Source: Flavobacterium sp. N2270 (lineage in GTDB: Bacteria > Bacteroidota > Bacteroidia > Flavobacteriales > Flavobacteriaceae). From it: a DNA stretch of 64,000 nt. Numbering within the stretch: position 1 is the first letter of the stretch; each line of letters opens with the position of its first letter. The notes below the pieces were generated by a model that did not search any database, was not told the origin of the DNA, and saw only the letters and a list, made by a program, of their open reading frames with translations. The stretch spans positions 1,302,001-1,366,000 of the forward strand of contig NZ_CP110005.1 in the NCBI RefSeq assembly GCF_025947225.1, given 5' to 3'. The position numbers were made by a program, and so were the translations under genes. Positions 42,996 through 54,818 of this stretch are shown here, one piece after another.

Positions 42996-43190
42996 ATGAC
43001 AAAATTAGTTAATTATATATCTGAAGCTTTTCACGAGTTGAAAACAAATGTAACTTGGCCTGAATGGGCTGAAGTTCAACGTTTAACTATTGTTGTAGCT
43101 GTTTTTTCGATATTATTTGCTCTTTTAACTTTCGGTGTTGATGAGTTATTTGTAAAGGCTCTTGAAGGGTTTTTTAATTTAATAAAATAA
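42996..43190 (+). CDS. secE: Preprotein translocase subunit SecE
   Basis: 64 aa from the ATG at 42996; an upstream in-frame ATG lies in tRNA-Trp. An amphipathic N-terminal part (NYISEAFHELKTNVTWPEWA) precedes a single membrane helix (LTIVVAVFSILFALLTFGVD), the minimal SecE form. It clamps SecY in the translocon. Starts 15 nt after tRNA-Trp and 7 nt before nusG, the usual secE-nusG pair. Confidence 0.95.
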   Translation: MTKLVNYISEAFHELKTNVTWPEWAEVQRLTIVVAVFSILFALLTFGVDELFVKALEGFFNLIK

Positions 43191-43197
43191 TTTATTT

Positions 43198-43749
43198 ATG
43201 GCTGAGAACAGTGTTAAAAAGTGGTATGTAGTAAGAGCTGTAAGTGGGCAAGAAAATAAAGTAAAAGCTTATATTGAAACTGAAACAGTGCGTTTGGGTA
43301 TGGAGGATTATGTTTCTCAGGTACTTGTTCCTACTGAGAAAGTTGTTCAGGTTAGAGATGGTAAAAAAATAGCTAAGGAAAAGGTATATTTTCCGGGTTA
43401 TATAATGGTTGAAGCTAATCTTACTGGTGAGGTTCCTCATATTATTAAATCTATTCCTGGTGTAATCGGTTTTCTTGGAGAAACAAAAGGTGGAGAGCCT
43501 GTTCCTTTAAGAATGTCGGAAGTTAATAGAATGTTAGGTAAAGTTGATGAGTTGTCTGTTAAAATTGACAATGTTGCTATACCTTATTCTGTTGGTGAAA
43601 CAGTAAAGGTTGTTGATGGGCCTTTTAATGGTTTCAATGGAACTATTGAAAAAGTTAATGAAGAAAAGCGTAAACTTGAGGTAATGGTTAAAATTTTTGG
43701 AAGAAAAACACCATTAGAGTTAAGTTTTATGCAAGTTGAAAAAGTATAA
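43198..43749 (+). CDS. nusG: Transcription termination/antitermination factor NusG
   Basis: 183 aa. NGN domain (KKWYVVRAVSGQENKVKAYI, VYFPGYIMVEANL, IPGVIGFLG) and C-terminal KOW domain (YSVGETVKVVDGPFNGFNGT). It binds RNA polymerase and couples it to Rho or the ribosome. Directly after secE. Confidence 0.97.
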   Translation: MAENSVKKWYVVRAVSGQENKVKAYIETETVRLGMEDYVSQVLVPTEKVVQVRDGKKIAKEKVYFPGYIMVEANLTGEVPHIIKSIPGVIGFLGETKGGEPVPLRMSEVNRMLGKVDELSVKIDNVAIPYSVGETVKVVDGPFNGFNGTIEKVNEEKRKLEVMVKIFGRKTPLELSFMQVEKV

Positions 43750-43769
43750 TATTTGTTACATATATAAAC

Positions 43770-43796
43770 CACATTTTCGCTTCCAATGAAAATGTG
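43770..43796 (+). other. Hairpin in the rplK leader
   Basis: CACATTTTC and GAAAATGTG (9 bp, 9-nt loop) lie 14 nt before the rplK start. In many bacteria protein L1 represses the L11-L1 operon at this place; I do not see a clear L1-binding motif, so it is only a candidate. Confidence 0.35.
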
Positions 43797-43810
43797 CTAA
43801 AATTTAAAAA

Positions 43811-44254
43811 ATGGCAAAAGAAGTTAGTAAAGTAGTTAAACTACAAGTTAAGGGAGGTGCAGCGAATCCATCGCCACCGGTTGGACCTGCTTTGGGTGCT
43901 GCTGGAGTTAACATCATGGAGTTCTGTAAGCAATTTAATGCTAGAACACAAGATAAACCCGGCAAAGTGTTACCAGTACAAATTACTGTGTACAAAGATA
44001 AATCTTTCGATTTTATTGTAAAAACACCACCAGCAGCGATTCAAATTTTAGAAGCGGCTAAAGTAAAGTCTGGTTCAGGAGAGCCTAACCGTAAAAAAGT
44101 AGCTAGTGTTACTTGGGATCAAATTAGAACTATTGCAGAGGACAAAATGCCAGATTTAAATGCATTTACAATGGAATCGGCAATGAGTATGTTAGCTGGT
44201 ACAGCTAGATCTATGGGTATAACAGTAACAGGAGATGCTCCTTTTAATAGTTAA
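43811..44254 (+). CDS. rplK: 50S ribosomal protein uL11
   Basis: 147 aa, usual length. Family segments [20 protein letters not shown] with the conserved proline-rich switch, [14 protein letters not shown] and [13 protein letters not shown]. It forms the GTPase-associated stalk base with 23S rRNA. First gene of the rplKAJL cluster; rplA starts 12 nt after it. Confidence 0.98.
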   Translation: MAKEVSKVVKLQVKGGAANPSPPVGPALGAAGVNIMEFCKQFNARTQDKPGKVLPVQITVYKDKSFDFIVKTPPAAIQILEAAKVKSGSGEPNRKKVASVTWDQIRTIAEDKMPDLNAFTMESAMSMLAGTARSMGITVTGDAPFNS

Positions 44255-44265
44255 AAGAATTAGAC

Positions 44266-44955
44266 ATGGCAAAATTAACAAAGAAACAAAAAGAGGCTGC
44301 ATTAAAAATTGATAAGAACAAATTATATTCTTTAAAAGATGCTTCTGCATTACTTAAAGAAGTTGCTTCTGCAAAATTTGATGAGTCTGTAGATATTGCT
44401 GTTCGTTTAGGAGTTGATCCTAGAAAAGCAAACCAAATGGTTAGAGGTGTTGTTACACTTCCTCATGGTACTGGAAAAGATGTTAGAGTATTAGCATTAG
44501 TTACTCCAGATAAAGAAGCTGAAGCTAAAGCTGCAGGTGCAGACTATGTAGGTTTAGATGATTATCTTCAAAAAATTAAAGATGGTTGGACGGATGTTGA
44601 TGTTATCATCACTATGCCAGCTGTTATGGGTAAATTAGGGCCATTAGGTCGTATTTTAGGACCTAGAGGTTTAATGCCAAACCCTAAAACTGGAACTGTA
44701 ACTATGGATGTAGCTAAAGCTGTTGAAGAAGTTAAGTCTGGTAAAATTGACTTTAAAGTTGATAAAACAGGTATAGTGCATGCTGGTATTGGAAGAGTTT
44801 CTTTCGATGCTAACAAGATCTATGATAATGCACACGAAATAATTCAAACATTAATCAAATTAAAACCAACTGCAGCAAAGGGTACTTATATTAAGTCTAT
44901 ATATCTTACAAGTACAATGAGTCCTGCTATTGCTTTAGATCCTAAGGCAGTATAA
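44266..44955 (+). CDS. rplA: 50S ribosomal protein uL1
   Basis: 229 aa, usual length. Signature [20 protein letters not shown] and [20 protein letters not shown]1-stalk protein and, in other bacteria, translational repressor of its own operon. rplJ starts 22 nt downstream. Confidence 0.98.
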   Translation: MAKLTKKQKEAALKIDKNKLYSLKDASALLKEVASAKFDESVDIAVRLGVDPRKANQMVRGVVTLPHGTGKDVRVLALVTPDKEAEAKAAGADYVGLDDYLQKIKDGWTDVDVIITMPAVMGKLGPLGRILGPRGLMPNPKTGTVTMDVAKAVEEVKSGKIDFKVDKTGIVHAGIGRVSFDANKIYDNAHEIIQTLIKLKPTAAKGTYIKSIYLTSTMSPAIALDPKAV

Positions 44956-44977
44956 TTGGTAGTTAAAAATTTTTAGT

Positions 44978-45475
44978 ATGACTAGAGAAGAAAAATCAAT
45001 CGCGATTGAAGATTTAACTGCAAAGTTAGCTGGTGTTAATGTTATTTATTTAGCGGATACATCTGGTTTAGATGCAGCTACTACTTCAAGCTTAAGAAGA
45101 GCTTGTTTTAAAGCAAATATAAAATTAGAAGTTGTTAAGAATACTTTATTAGCTAAAGCTATGGAGGCTTCTGATCTTAACTTCGGAGATTTAGCAAGCG
45201 TATTAAAAGGTAATACTTCAATGATGATTGCTGAGACAGCTAATGGACCTGCAAAAATTATTAAAGAATTCCGTAAAAAAGGTAAAAAACCTCTTTTAAA
45301 AGGAGCTTTCATAACTGAAGATATTTATATCGGAGATGAAAATCTTGATAACCTTGCAGCAATCAAATCTAGAGCTGAAGTTATTGGTGAAATCATCGGA
45401 TTACTTCAATCTCCAGCACAAAGAGTTATTGCTGCTCTTCAAAACCAAGAAGGTAAAGAAGAGGTTGCTGAATAA
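44978..45475 (+). CDS. rplJ: 50S ribosomal protein uL10
   Basis: 165 aa. TREEKSIAIEDLTAKLAGVN, SLRRACFKANIKLEVVKNTL and C-terminal helix IIGLLQSPAQRVIAALQNQ that holds L7/L12 dimers. There are only 22 nt between rplA and rplJ, so the long L10-binding leader known from Escherichia coli has no room here. Confidence 0.97.
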   Translation: MTREEKSIAIEDLTAKLAGVNVIYLADTSGLDAATTSSLRRACFKANIKLEVVKNTLLAKAMEASDLNFGDLASVLKGNTSMMIAETANGPAKIIKEFRKKGKKPLLKGAFITEDIYIGDENLDNLAAIKSRAEVIGEIIGLLQSPAQRVIAALQNQEGKEEVAE

Positions 45476-45531
45476 TAAAAGAACGCACTTAATAAAAATT
45501 ATATTTTACAAAATCATTAAAGATAGAAAAA

Positions 45532-45900
45532 ATGGCAGATTTAAAACAATTCGCAGAGCAATTAGTTAACTTAACAGTTAAAGAAGTTAATGAATTAGCT
45601 ACAATATTAAAAGATGAGTATGGTATCGAACCAGCTGCTGCAGCTGTAGTAGTTGCTGCTGGTGGTGGTGATGCTGGTGCAGAAGCACAAACTGAATTTA
45701 CAGTAGTATTAAAAGAAGCTGGTGCTTCTAAATTAGCTGTAGTAAAAGCTGTTAAAGAATTAACAGGTTTAGGTCTTAAAGAAGCTAAAGATATCGTAGA
45801 TTCTGCTCCAACTAATGTAAAAGAAGGGGTTTCTAAAGATGAGGCTGAAGGTCTTAAAAAATCTTTAGAAGAGGCAGGAGCTGTTGTTGAGCTTAAATAA
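45532..45900 (+). CDS. rplL: 50S ribosomal protein bL12
   Basis: 122 aa. N-terminal dimerisation helices ([20 protein letters not shown]), Ala-rich hinge ([17 protein letters not shown]) and C-terminal factor-binding domain ([20 protein letters not shown]). Stalk protein that recruits GTPase factors. Followed by two hairpins before rpoB. Confidence 0.98.
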   Translation: MADLKQFAEQLVNLTVKEVNELATILKDEYGIEPAAAAVVVAAGGGDAGAEAQTEFTVVLKEAGASKLAVVKAVKELTGLGLKEAKDIVDSAPTNVKEGVSKDEAEGLKKSLEEAGAVVELK

Positions 45901-45923
45901 GCTAAACTTAGTTTAAAAAACCA

Positions 45924-45961
45924 GGTTTAGGCCTTGAGATTGACTCTCAAAGGCCTAAACC
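45924..45961 (+). terminator. Attenuator-like hairpin between rplL and rpoB
   Basis: GGTTTAGGCCTTGAGA pairs with TCTCAAAGGCCTAAACC (16 bp with one bulged A). No long U-tract follows (ATTTTG), so partial termination or RNA processing is expected, as in the rplL-rpoB gap of other bacteria. Confidence 0.7.
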
Positions 45962-45967
45962 ATTTTG

Positions 45968-45988
45968 CGTATATTATGTTAATATACG
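45968..45988 (+). terminator. Second hairpin before rpoB
   Basis: CGTATATTA and TAATATACG form 9 bp around TGT, followed by TTTTAAATTATTTT. It is AT-rich and weak, but with the preceding hairpin it may tune the ribosomal-protein to polymerase ratio. Confidence 0.45.
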
Positions 45989-46024
45989 TTTTAAATTATT
46001 TTCTTAATAAAAATTTGTCCATAG

Positions 46025-49000
46025 ATGATTGCTAATCAGACTGAAAGATTAAATTTTGCTTCAACAAAAAACATCCCAGATTATCCGGATTTTCTAGATA
46101 TTCAGGTAAAATCTTTTCAAGATTTTTTCCAACTAGAAACCAAATCTGATGAAAGAGGCAACGAAGGTCTCTATAATACCTTCATGGAAAATTTCCCAAT
46201 TACAGATACAAGAAATAACTTTGTATTGGAATTCCTTGATTACTTTGTCGATCCACCACGTTATTCAATACAAGAGTGTATAGACAGAGGGTTGACTTAT
46301 AGTGTACCATTAAAAGCTAGGCTTAAATTATATTGTACTGACCCAGAACATGAAGATTTTGAAACTATTGTTCAAGATGTTTATTTAGGGACTATACCTT
46401 ATATGGCGCCAAGTGGAACTTTTGTAATTAATGGTGCAGAACGTGTAGTTGTATCTCAATTACATAGATCTCCAGGTGTATTCTTTGGACAATCTTTCCA
46501 TGCAAATGGAACAAAGCTATATTCTGCAAGAGTTATACCTTTTAAAGGTTCTTGGATTGAATTTGCTACAGATATCAATAGTGTTATGTACGCTTATATT
46601 GATAGAAAGAAAAAATTACCTGTAACAACTTTATTTAGAGCTATTGGTTTCGAAAGAGATAAAGATATTCTTGAAATATTTGATCTTGCTGAAGAAGTTA
46701 AAGTTTCTAAAACAGGTTTAAAAAAATATATTGGACGAAGACTTGCTGCTCGTGTTTTAAATACATGGCATGAAGATTTCGTTGATGAAGATACTGGAGA
46801 AGTAGTTTCTATTGAAAGAAATGAAATTATTTTAGATCGTGATACGGTTTTAGATAAAGACAATGTTGAAGAAATTTTAGATGCTGACGTTAAAACTATC
46901 CTTTTACACAAAGAGGATAATAACGCGGCAGATTATACTATTATCCACAATACACTTCAAAAAGATCCAACAAATTCTGAAAAAGAAGCTGTTGAACATA
47001 TTTATAGACAATTACGTAATGCAGAACCGCCAGATGAGGAAACTGCAAGAGGTATTATTGATAAATTATTCTTCTCTGACCAACGTTACAACTTAGGTGA
47101 AGTAGGTCGTTATAGAATGAACAAAAAACTTGGTTTAGATATTGCTATGGATAAGCAAGTCTTAACTAAAGAAGATATTATTACAATAGTTAAGTACTTA
47201 ATTGAATTAATCAACTCGAAAGCTGAGATTGATGATATTGATCACTTATCAAACCGTCGTGTAAGAACAGTTGGTGAACAACTTTCTTCACAATTTGGTG
47301 TTGGTTTAGCTCGTATGGCTAGAACTATTCGTGAAAGAATGAACGTTAGAGATAATGAAGTGTTTACTCCTATTGATTTGATTAATGCTAAGACTTTGTC
47401 TTCTGTAATTAACTCATTCTTTGGAACAAATCAGTTATCTCAATTTATGGATCAAACGAATCCATTAGCTGAGATTACTCACAAACGTCGTTTATCTGCA
47501 CTTGGACCTGGAGGTTTATCTAGAGAAAGAGCTGGTTTCGAGGTTCGAGATGTTCACTATACTCATTATGGTCGTTTATGTCCTATTGAAACTCCTGAGG
47601 GACCAAACATTGGTTTGATTTCATCTTTAGGTGTTTATGCAAAAGTTAATGCAATGGGATTCATTGAAACTCCTTATCGTAAAGTAACAGATGGTGTTAT
47701 CGATATTGAGAGCACACCTATTTACTTAAGCGCTGAAGAAGAAGAAGGTAAAATGATTGCTCAAGCTAATATTGAAATGGATGCTAACGGTAAAATATTA
47801 GCTGACAAAGTAATTGCTAGAGAAGAAGGTGATTTTCCTGTTGTTGATCCATCACAGGTTCATTATACAGATGTTGCTCCAAATCAAATTGCATCTATTT
47901 CTGCATCTTTAATTCCATTCTTGGAACATGATGATGCCAACCGTGCTTTGATGGGATCTAATATGATGCGTCAAGCAGTTCCTTTATTACGTCCAGAAGC
48001 TCCTATTGTTGGTACTGGTTTAGAGAGACAAGTAGCTTCAGATTCAAGAGTTTTAATTAACGCTGAGGGTGACGGTACTGTTACTTATGTTGATGCAAAC
48101 GAAATTACTATCAAATATGATAGAACTGATGCTGAGCGTTTAGTTAGTTTTGATGCTGATGATAAGACATATAAATTAATAAAGTTTAGAAAAACGAATC
48201 AAAGTACAAGTATTAACTTAAAACCTATCGTAAGAAAAGGTGATAGAGTTTCTAAAGGTCAAGTACTTTGTGAAGGATATGCAACTCAAAAAGGAGAATT
48301 GGCTTTAGGAAGAAACTTGAAGGTTGCCTTTATGCCATGGAAAGGATATAATTTTGAGGATGCAATCGTAATTTCTGAAAAAGTAGTTCGTGATGATATT
48401 TTCACATCTATCCACATTGATGACTATTCATTAGAGGTTAGAGATACTAAATTAGGTAACGAAGAGTTAACTAATGATATTCCTAATGTTTCTGAGGAAG
48501 CAACAAAAGATTTAGATGAAAATGGAATGATTAGAATTGGTGCAGAGGTTAAGCCTGGCGATATTCTAATTGGAAAGATTACTCCAAAAGGTGAATCTGA
48601 TCCAACTCCAGAAGAAAAATTATTACGTGCAATCTTCGGTGATAAAGCAGGAGATGTTAAGGATGCTTCATTAAAAGCTTCTCCATCATTACATGGTGTA
48701 GTTTTAGATAAAAAATTATTTGCTAAAGCTGTAAAAGATAAGCGTAAGCGTTCTAAAGATAAAGAAGATATTGATAATCTTGAAACAGAATATCAAGTAA
48801 AATATAACGACTTAAAAGACGTTCTTGTAGAAAAATTATTTGCTATTGTAAATGGTAAAACATCTCAAGGTGTTATGAATGATTTGGGTGAAGAAGTATT
48901 ACCAAAAGGTAAAAAATATACTCAAAAAATGCTTAACTCAGTAGAAGATTTTGCACACCTTACAAAAGGACAATGGGCAACTGATGATGCTACAAACAAG

Positions 49001-49837
49001 TTAGTAAATGACTTAATTCACAACTATAAAATCAAATTAAATGATTTACAAGGTTGGTTAAGAAGAGAGAAGTTTACAATCACTGTTGGAGATGAACTTC
49101 CGGCTGGAATATTAAAACTTGCAAAAGTTTATATTGCTAAAAAACGTAAGCTTAAAGTTGGTGATAAAATGGCAGGACGTCACGGTAACAAAGGTATTGT
49201 TGCAAGAATCGTTCGTCATGAAGATATGCCTTTCTTAGAAGATGGAACACCAGTTGATATTGTTTTAAATCCACTTGGAGTACCTTCTCGTATGAACATT
49301 GGTCAGATTTATGAAACTGTTCTAGGTTGGGCTGGAATGAATTTAGGAAGAAAGTTTGCTACTCCTATTTTTGATGGTGCTACTTTAGATCAAATTAACG
49401 AGTTTACTGATGAAGCAGGAATCCCAAGATTCGGTCATACCTATTTATATGATGGAGGAACAGGAGAACGTTTCCATCAACCAGCAACTGTAGGTGTAAT
49501 TTACATGCTTAAATTAGGACATATGGTTGATGATAAGATGCATGCTCGTTCTATCGGACCGTACTCTTTAATTACTCAACAACCATTAGGTGGTAAAGCA
49601 CAGTTTGGAGGTCAGCGTTTTGGAGAAATGGAGGTTTGGGCTCTAGAGGCTTATGGAGCTTCTAGTACTTTAAGAGAAATCTTGACAGTTAAATCTGATG
49701 ATGTTATTGGTAGAGCTAAATCTTACGAAGCAATCGTTAAAGGTGAATCTATGCCAGAACCAGGATTGCCAGAATCATTTAATGTATTAATGCATGAATT
49801 AAAAGGTCTTGGTTTAGATATCAGATTAGAAGAATAA
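46025..49837 (+). CDS. rpoB: DNA-directed RNA polymerase subunit beta
   Basis: 1270 aa, the usual Bacteroidota length. Rifampicin-region motifs [20 protein letters not shown] and [20 protein letters not shown], then [32 protein letters not shown] near the active site and [20 protein letters not shown] at the end. The rifampicin-site residues look wild type (Q, D, H and S retained). Start at the ATG at 46025, without SD. Confidence 0.98.
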   Translation: MIANQTERLNFASTKNIPDYPDFLDIQVKSFQDFFQLETKSDERGNEGLYNTFMENFPITDTRNNFVLEFLDYFVDPPRYSIQECIDRGLTYSVPLKARLKLYCTDPEHEDFETIVQDVYLGTIPYMAPSGTFVINGAERVVVSQLHRSPGVFFGQSFHANGTKLYSARVIPFKGSWIEFATDINSVMYAYIDRKKKLPVTTLFRAIGFERDKDILEIFDLAEEVKVSKTGLKKYIGRRLAARVLNTWHEDFVDEDTGEVVSIERNEIILDRDTVLDKDNVEEILDADVKTILLHKEDNNAADYTIIHNTLQKDPTNSEKEAVEHIYRQLRNAEPPDEETARGIIDKLFFSDQRYNLGEVGRYRMNKKLGLDIAMDKQVLTKEDIITIVKYLIELINSKAEIDDIDHLSNRRVRTVGEQLSSQFGVGLARMARTIRERMNVRDNEVFTPIDLINAKTLSSVINSFFGTNQLSQFMDQTNPLAEITHKRRLSALGPGGLSRERAGFEVRDVHYTHYGRLCPIETPEGPNIGLISSLGVYAKVNAMGFIETPYRKVTDGVIDIESTPIYLSAEEEEGKMIAQANIEMDANGKILADKVIAREEGDFPVVDPSQVHYTDVAPNQIASISASLIPFLEHDDANRALMGSNMMRQAVPLLRPEAPIVGTGLERQVASDSRVLINAEGDGTVTYVDANEITIKYDRTDAERLVSFDADDKTYKLIKFRKTNQSTSINLKPIVRKGDRVSKGQVLCEGYATQKGELALGRNLKVAFMPWKGYNFEDAIVISEKVVRDDIFTSIHIDDYSLEVRDTKLGNEELTNDIPNVSEEATKDLDENGMIRIGAEVKPGDILIGKITPKGESDPTPEEKLLRAIFGDKAGDVKDASLKASPSLHGVVLDKKLFAKAVKDKRKRSKDKEDIDNLETEYQVKYNDLKDVLVEKLFAIVNGKTSQGVMNDLGEEVLPKGKKYTQKMLNSVEDFAHLTKGQWATDDATNKLVNDLIHNYKIKLNDLQGWLRREKFTITVGDELPAGILKLAKVYIAKKRKLKVGDKMAGRHGNKGIVARIVRHEDMPFLEDGTPVDIVLNPLGVPSRMNIGQIYETVLGWAGMNLGRKFATPIFDGATLDQINEFTDEAGIPRFGHTYLYDGGTGERFHQPATVGVIYMLKLGHMVDDKMHARSIGPYSLITQQPLGGKAQFGGQRFGEMEVWALEAYGASSTLREILTVKSDDVIGRAKSYEAIVKGESMPEPGLPESFNVLMHELKGLGLDIRLEE

Positions 49838-49847
49838 ATATTTTTTT

Positions 49848-49881
49848 AGTAGTCAGTCTCATTTTTTTGGGGCTGATTACT
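49848..49881 (+). other. Hairpin in the unusually long rpoB-rpoC gap
   Basis: AGTAGTCAGTCTC pairs with GGGGCTGATTACT (13 bp with G-U pairs, T-rich loop) 11 nt after rpoB. No T-run follows. The remaining gap to 50066 holds no ORF and no exact TAnnTTTG box that I can see. Confidence 0.55.
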
Positions 49882-50066
49882 CATTTTATAAGTTTTTAGG
49901 ATTTATACCCGTAAACCGTTCCGATTTTTTATAATTTTTATTATAATTAGCACTTCATAACAGCGGTTAGAAGTTTAGAGAAGTAATTCGAGGTTAATGG
50001 TTTTATGAATTTTAAACATAAAACAAAATCAATTTTTTAGTTGTACATAAATCAATAGTAAAAGCT

Positions 50067-53000
50067 ATGATGAATAATAGAAATAATAAAGATAAAAATC
50101 CTGTAAAGAGATTTAACAAAATTACGATTGGATTAGCATCTCCTGAATCAATTTTATCTGAGTCAAGAGGTGAGGTTTTAAAGCCTGAAACTATAAACTA
50201 TCGTACGCATAAACCAGAAAGAGACGGTCTTTTCTGTGAGCGTATTTTCGGTCCAGTAAAAGATTATGAATGTGCATGTGGAAAATACAAGAGGATTCGT
50301 TATAAAGGAATCGTTTGTGATCGATGTGGAGTTGAAGTTACAGAGAAAAAAGTACGTAGAGATAGAGTTGGTCACATTAATTTAGTTGTACCAATTGCAC
50401 ATATCTGGTATTTCCGTTCTTTACCAAATAAAATAGGTTATTTATTAGGTTTACCTTCTAAGAAATTAGACATGATTATCTACTACGAAAGATATGTAGT
50501 TATTCAAGCTGGTATTGCTAAAGGACCAGAAGGTGAGGATTTAAAAAGACTAGATTTCTTAACAGAAGAAGAGTATTTAAATATTTTAGATACTATTCCT
50601 ATGGAAAACCAATATTTAGATGACAACGATCCTAATAAATTCATCGCCAAAATGGGTGCTGAATGTATTATGGATTTATTAGCTCGTATTAACTTAGATG
50701 AACTTTCATATGAGTTACGTCATGCAGCTAATACAGAAACATCTAAACAAAGAAAAACGGAAGCATTAAAAAGATTAAACGTTGTTGAATCTTTTCGTGA
50801 AGCTAACAAAAACAGAGAAAATAATCCTGAATGGATGATTTTAAAAGCAATTCCGGTTATACCACCAGAATTACGTCCTCTTGTGCCTCTTGACGGTGGT
50901 CGTTTTGCTACTTCAGATTTAAATGACTTATACAGAAGAGTTATTATCCGTAATAATCGTTTAAAAAGATTAGTTGAAATTAAAGCGCCAGAAGTTATCT
51001 TAAGAAACGAAAAACGTATGCTACAAGAATCTGTAGATTCGTTATTCGATAACACAAGAAAAGCTTCAGCTGTTAAAACTGAATCTAACAGACCGTTAAA
51101 ATCTTTATCTGATTCGTTAAAAGGTAAACAAGGTCGTTTCCGTCAAAACTTACTTGGTAAGCGTGTTGATTATTCAGCTCGTTCGGTAATTGTTGTTGGT
51201 CCAGAATTAAAATTGTATGAATGTGGATTGCCAAAAGACATGGCAGCAGAATTATACAAACCTTTTGTTATTCGTAAATTAATAGAAAGAGGAATTGTAA
51301 AAACAGTTAAATCTGCAAAGAAAATTATAGACAAAAAAGAGCCAGTAGTTTGGGATATCCTTGAAAATGTAATTAAAGGACACCCAGTTATGCTTAACCG
51401 TGCTCCTACGTTACACAGATTAGGTATTCAGGCTTTCCAGCCAAAATTAATTGAAGGGAAAGCAATCCAGTTACACCCATTAGTATGTACAGCATTCAAT
51501 GCCGATTTCGATGGTGACCAGATGGCTGTTCACTTACCATTAGGACCAGAAGCTATTTTAGAATGTCAATTATTAATGTTGGCTTCTCATAATATCTTGA
51601 ATCCTGCAAATGGTGCTCCAATTACAGTACCTTCTCAAGACATGGTACTTGGTCTTTATTATATGACTAAAGAACGTTTGTCTGACGAAACAAGAACAAT
51701 TAAAGGACAAGGTTTAACTTTCTATTCTGCTGAAGAGGTAAATATCGCTTTAAATGAAGGAAGATTAGAACTTAATGCTAGTATAAAAGTAAGAGCAAAA
51801 GATTTTAATGAAAAAGGTGAGTTAGTAAACCAAATTATTAAAACAACTGCTGGTAGAGTTTTATTTAATGAAGTTGTTCCTGAAGAAGCAGGTTATATCA
51901 ATGAAGTTTTAACTAAAAAATCATTACGTGATATTATTGGTAAAATTCTAGGTGTAACTAGTGTTCCTGTAACTGCAGAATTCTTAGATAATATTAAAAA
52001 TATGGGATATAAATTTGCCTTCCAAGGTGGTTTATCATTCTCATTAGGAGATATTAGAATTCCAGATCAAAAACCTCAGTTAATTGCTGATGCTCGTACT
52101 CAGGTTGAAGGAATTTCTTTGAATTATAACATGGGTCTTATTACTAATAACGAACGTTATAACCAAGTTATTGATATATGGACTTCTGCTAATGCTCAGT
52201 TAACAGAACTAGCAATGAAAAATATTAGAGAAGACCAACAAGGTTTTAACTCTGTATATATGATGCTTGATTCTGGAGCAAGGGGTTCTAAAGAACAAAT
52301 TCGTCAGTTAACTGGTATGCGTGGATTAATGGCTAAGCCTAAAAAATCTACTGCTGGTGGTGGTGAAATTATTGAGAATCCAATTCTTTCTAACTTTAAA
52401 GAAGGACTTTCAATTCTTGAATACTTTATTTCTACTCACGGTGCTCGTAAAGGTCTTGCCGATACAGCTCTTAAAACGGCCGATGCAGGTTACTTAACAA
52501 GAAGGTTACATGATGTGTCTCAAGATGTTATTGTAAACTCTGTAGATTGTGGTACTCTTAGAGGTGTAGAAGTTTCTGCCTTAAAGAAAAATGAAGAAAT
52601 TGTTGAAACTTTAGGTGAGAGAATTTTAGGACGTGTTACTTTAAATGATATCATTAATCCATTAACTTCTGAAGTTATTGTTAAGGCTGGTGAAGAAATT
52701 AAAGAACATGCTTTGCAAGCAATAAACGAGTCTCCATTAGAGCAAATCGAAGTTCGTTCTCCATTAACGTGTGAGGCAGAAAAAGGAATTTGTGCTAAAT
52801 GTTATGGACGTAACCTTGCAACAGGTAAAATGACTCAAAGAGGTGAAGCAGTAGGAGTTATTGCTGCTCAATCTATTGGTGAGCCAGGTACTCAGTTAAC
52901 ACTACGTACATTCCACGTTGGAGGGGTTGCTGGAGGTATTTCTGAAGAATCAAGTATTGTAACTCGTTTTGCAGGTAAACTTGAAATAGAAGATTTAAAA

Positions 53001-54374
53001 ACAGTTAAAAGTGAAGATGCTGAAGGTAATACTGTTAATACTGTTATTTCTCGTTCAACAGAGTTAAAATTAGTAGATATTAAAACAGGAATTGTTTTAA
53101 ATACACATAATATACCTTACGGTTCAAGTATCTTTGTTAAAGATGGTGATACTGTTGAAAAAGGAACAACTATTTGTAAATGGGATCCATATAACGGAGT
53201 TATTATTTCTGAGTTTACAGGTAAAGTAGAATATGAAGATCTTAAGCAAGGTGAAACTTTTGCTGTTGAGATTGATGAACAAACAGGTTTCCAAGAAAAA
53301 GTTGTTTCTGAAGCTCGTAACAAAAAATTAATCCCAACATTGCACATTTATGGTAAAGACGGTGAATTAATTCGTTCATACAACTTACCAGTAGGTGCTC
53401 ACATGATGGTAGATGACGGAGAGAAAATTAAAGCAGGGAAAATTCTTGTTAAAATTCCTCGTCGTTCTTCTAAATCAAGTGATATTACAGGAGGTTTACC
53501 AAGAATTACTGAGTTATTAGAAGCTCGTAATCCTTCAAATCCGGCTGTAGTTTCTGAAATTGACGGTGTTGTTACTTTTGGTAAAATTAAAAGAGGAAAT
53601 AGAGAAATTGCAATTGAATCTAAATTTGGAGATGTTAAGAAATACCTAGTTAAATTATCAAATCAAATTCTTGTTCAAGAAAATGACTTTGTTAAAGCAG
53701 GTACTCCATTATCAGACGGTGCAATTACTCCAGTTGATATCTTAAATATTAAAGGACCTTCAGCTGTACAACAATATCTTGTAAATGAAATTCAAGAAGT
53801 GTACCGTTTACAAGGAGTAAAAATTAACGATAAGCACTTTGAAGTAGTAATACGTCAAATGATGCGTAAAGTAAGAATTGTTGATCCAGGTGATACTTTA
53901 TTATTAGAAGATCAATTAGCTCATACAAGAGATTTTATCGTTGAAAATGATAAGTTATACGGAATGAAGGTTGTTGAAGATGCAGGAGACTCTGAAACAC
54001 TTAAAGCAGGTCAAATTATTTCACCACGTCAATTAAGAGATGAAAATTCTATCTTAAAACGTAATGATCAAAACTTGGTTGTAGCTAGAGATGTTATTCA
54101 AGCAACTGCAACACCTGTATTACAAGGTATTACAAGAGCTTCTTTACAAACTAAATCTTTCATTTCTGCTGCGTCGTTCCAGGAAACTACTAAAGTATTA
54201 AATGAAGCTGCTGTTGCAGGTAAAATTGATACATTAGAAGGATTGAAAGAAAATGTAATTGTAGGACATAGAATCCCAGCCGGAACAGGTATGAGAGATT
54301 ATGATGATATAATTGTAGGTTCTAAAGAAGAATTCAATGAATTAATGGCTGCTAAAGAAGAATTTAATTACTAA
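50067..54374 (+). CDS. rpoC: DNA-directed RNA polymerase subunit beta'
   Basis: 1435 aa, usual for Bacteroidota. N-terminal zinc site with Cys 69, 71, 84 and 87 ([23 protein letters not shown]), catalytic NADFDGDQM at 478-486 with three Mg-binding Asp, bridge-helix/trigger-loop region [20 protein letters not shown], and second zinc site [22 protein letters not shown] at 50067 is followed by a second ATG codon; either may be used. The gap to rpoB is 229 nt; a strong terminator follows. Confidence 0.98.
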   Translation: MMNNRNNKDKNPVKRFNKITIGLASPESILSESRGEVLKPETINYRTHKPERDGLFCERIFGPVKDYECACGKYKRIRYKGIVCDRCGVEVTEKKVRRDRVGHINLVVPIAHIWYFRSLPNKIGYLLGLPSKKLDMIIYYERYVVIQAGIAKGPEGEDLKRLDFLTEEEYLNILDTIPMENQYLDDNDPNKFIAKMGAECIMDLLARINLDELSYELRHAANTETSKQRKTEALKRLNVVESFREANKNRENNPEWMILKAIPVIPPELRPLVPLDGGRFATSDLNDLYRRVIIRNNRLKRLVEIKAPEVILRNEKRMLQESVDSLFDNTRKASAVKTESNRPLKSLSDSLKGKQGRFRQNLLGKRVDYSARSVIVVGPELKLYECGLPKDMAAELYKPFVIRKLIERGIVKTVKSAKKIIDKKEPVVWDILENVIKGHPVMLNRAPTLHRLGIQAFQPKLIEGKAIQLHPLVCTAFNADFDGDQMAVHLPLGPEAILECQLLMLASHNILNPANGAPITVPSQDMVLGLYYMTKERLSDETRTIKGQGLTFYSAEEVNIALNEGRLELNASIKVRAKDFNEKGELVNQIIKTTAGRVLFNEVVPEEAGYINEVLTKKSLRDIIGKILGVTSVPVTAEFLDNIKNMGYKFAFQGGLSFSLGDIRIPDQKPQLIADARTQVEGISLNYNMGLITNNERYNQVIDIWTSANAQLTELAMKNIREDQQGFNSVYMMLDSGARGSKEQIRQLTGMRGLMAKPKKSTAGGGEIIENPILSNFKEGLSILEYFISTHGARKGLADTALKTADAGYLTRRLHDVSQDVIVNSVDCGTLRGVEVSALKKNEEIVETLGERILGRVTLNDIINPLTSEVIVKAGEEIKEHALQAINESPLEQIEVRSPLTCEAEKGICAKCYGRNLATGKMTQRGEAVGVIAAQSIGEPGTQLTLRTFHVGGVAGGISEESSIVTRFAGKLEIEDLKTVKSEDAEGNTVNTVISRSTELKLVDIKTGIVLNTHNIPYGSSIFVKDGDTVEKGTTICKWDPYNGVIISEFTGKVEYEDLKQGETFAVEIDEQTGFQEKVVSEARNKKLIPTLHIYGKDGELIRSYNLPVGAHMMVDDGEKIKAGKILVKIPRRSSKSSDITGGLPRITELLEARNPSNPAVVSEIDGVVTFGKIKRGNREIAIESKFGDVKKYLVKLSNQILVQENDFVKAGTPLSDGAITPVDILNIKGPSAVQQYLVNEIQEVYRLQGVKINDKHFEVVIRQMMRKVRIVDPGDTLLLEDQLAHTRDFIVENDKLYGMKVVEDAGDSETLKAGQIISPRQLRDENSILKRNDQNLVVARDVIQATATPVLQGITRASLQTKSFISAASFQETTKVLNEAAVAGKIDTLEGLKENVIVGHRIPAGTGMRDYDDIIVGSKEEFNELMAAKEEFNY

Positions 54375-54403
54375 TATTCATCTTTAAGCTTTCAAAATAA
54401 CTT

Positions 54404-54438
54404 AAAAGCCTAACAGATGTTTCTGTTAGGCTTTTTTT
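54404..54438 (+). terminator. Terminator of the rpoBC operon
   Basis: AAAAGCCTAACAGA and TCTGTTAGGCTTTT around TGTT, then Ts: 14-bp intrinsic terminator 29 nt after rpoC. Confidence 0.93.
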
Positions 54439-54451
54439 AAAACAACTAATT

Positions 54452-54760
54452 ATGGAAAATAACAACCCACAAGGACAAATTAACATTGAGTTAGATGAGA
54501 AAATAGCTGAAGGAATTTATTCTAATTTAGCTATTATTAATCATTCAAATAGCGAGTTTGTATTGGATTATGTTTCGGTTATGCCAGGAGCCCCAAAGGC
54601 AAAAGTAAAATCGAGAATTATTTTAACGCCTCAACATGCTAAAAGATTATTAAAAGCATTAGCTGAAAATATTCAACGATTTGAAGCTGCTCATGGAGAA
54701 ATTAAAGAAGGTGATCAACCTCACATGCCACTTAATTTTGGACCTACAGGTCAAGCTTAA
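54452..54760 (+). CDS. DUF3467 family protein
   Basis: 102 aa. QGQINIELDEKIAEGIYSNL, HSNSEFVLDYVSVMPGAPKA and LTPQHAKRLLKALAENIQRF match the DUF3467 pattern: a small predicted beta-sheet plus helix protein. Function unknown. It lies just after the rpoC terminator; I believe that position recurs in related flavobacteria, but co-transcription would need read-through. Its own terminator follows. Confidence 0.85.
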   Translation: MENNNPQGQINIELDEKIAEGIYSNLAIINHSNSEFVLDYVSVMPGAPKAKVKSRIILTPQHAKRLLKALAENIQRFEAAHGEIKEGDQPHMPLNFGPTGQA

Positions 54761-54767
54761 TAAAATA

Positions 54768-54800
54768 AAGTCTCGCACAATTAGCGGGACTTTTTTATTT
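54768..54800 (+). terminator. Terminator of the DUF3467 gene
   Basis: AAGTCTCGC and GCGGGACTT (9 bp, one G-U) around ACAATTA, then a T-run that overlaps the next gene's -7 box. Confidence 0.88.
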
Positions 54801-54803
54801 TTG
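54796..54803 (+). promoter_or_regulatory. -7 promoter box of the GNAT gene
   Basis: TATTTTTG (TAnnTTTG) 15 nt before the ATG at 54819. Its T-run is also the U-tract of the DUF3467 terminator. Confidence 0.55.
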
Positions 54804-54818
54804 TATAAATTCTACAAT

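Noticed and set aside
54681..54818. Longer start for the GNAT protein
   Set aside because: It would overlap the DUF3467 gene and run through its terminator; the ATG at 54819 has its own promoter box.
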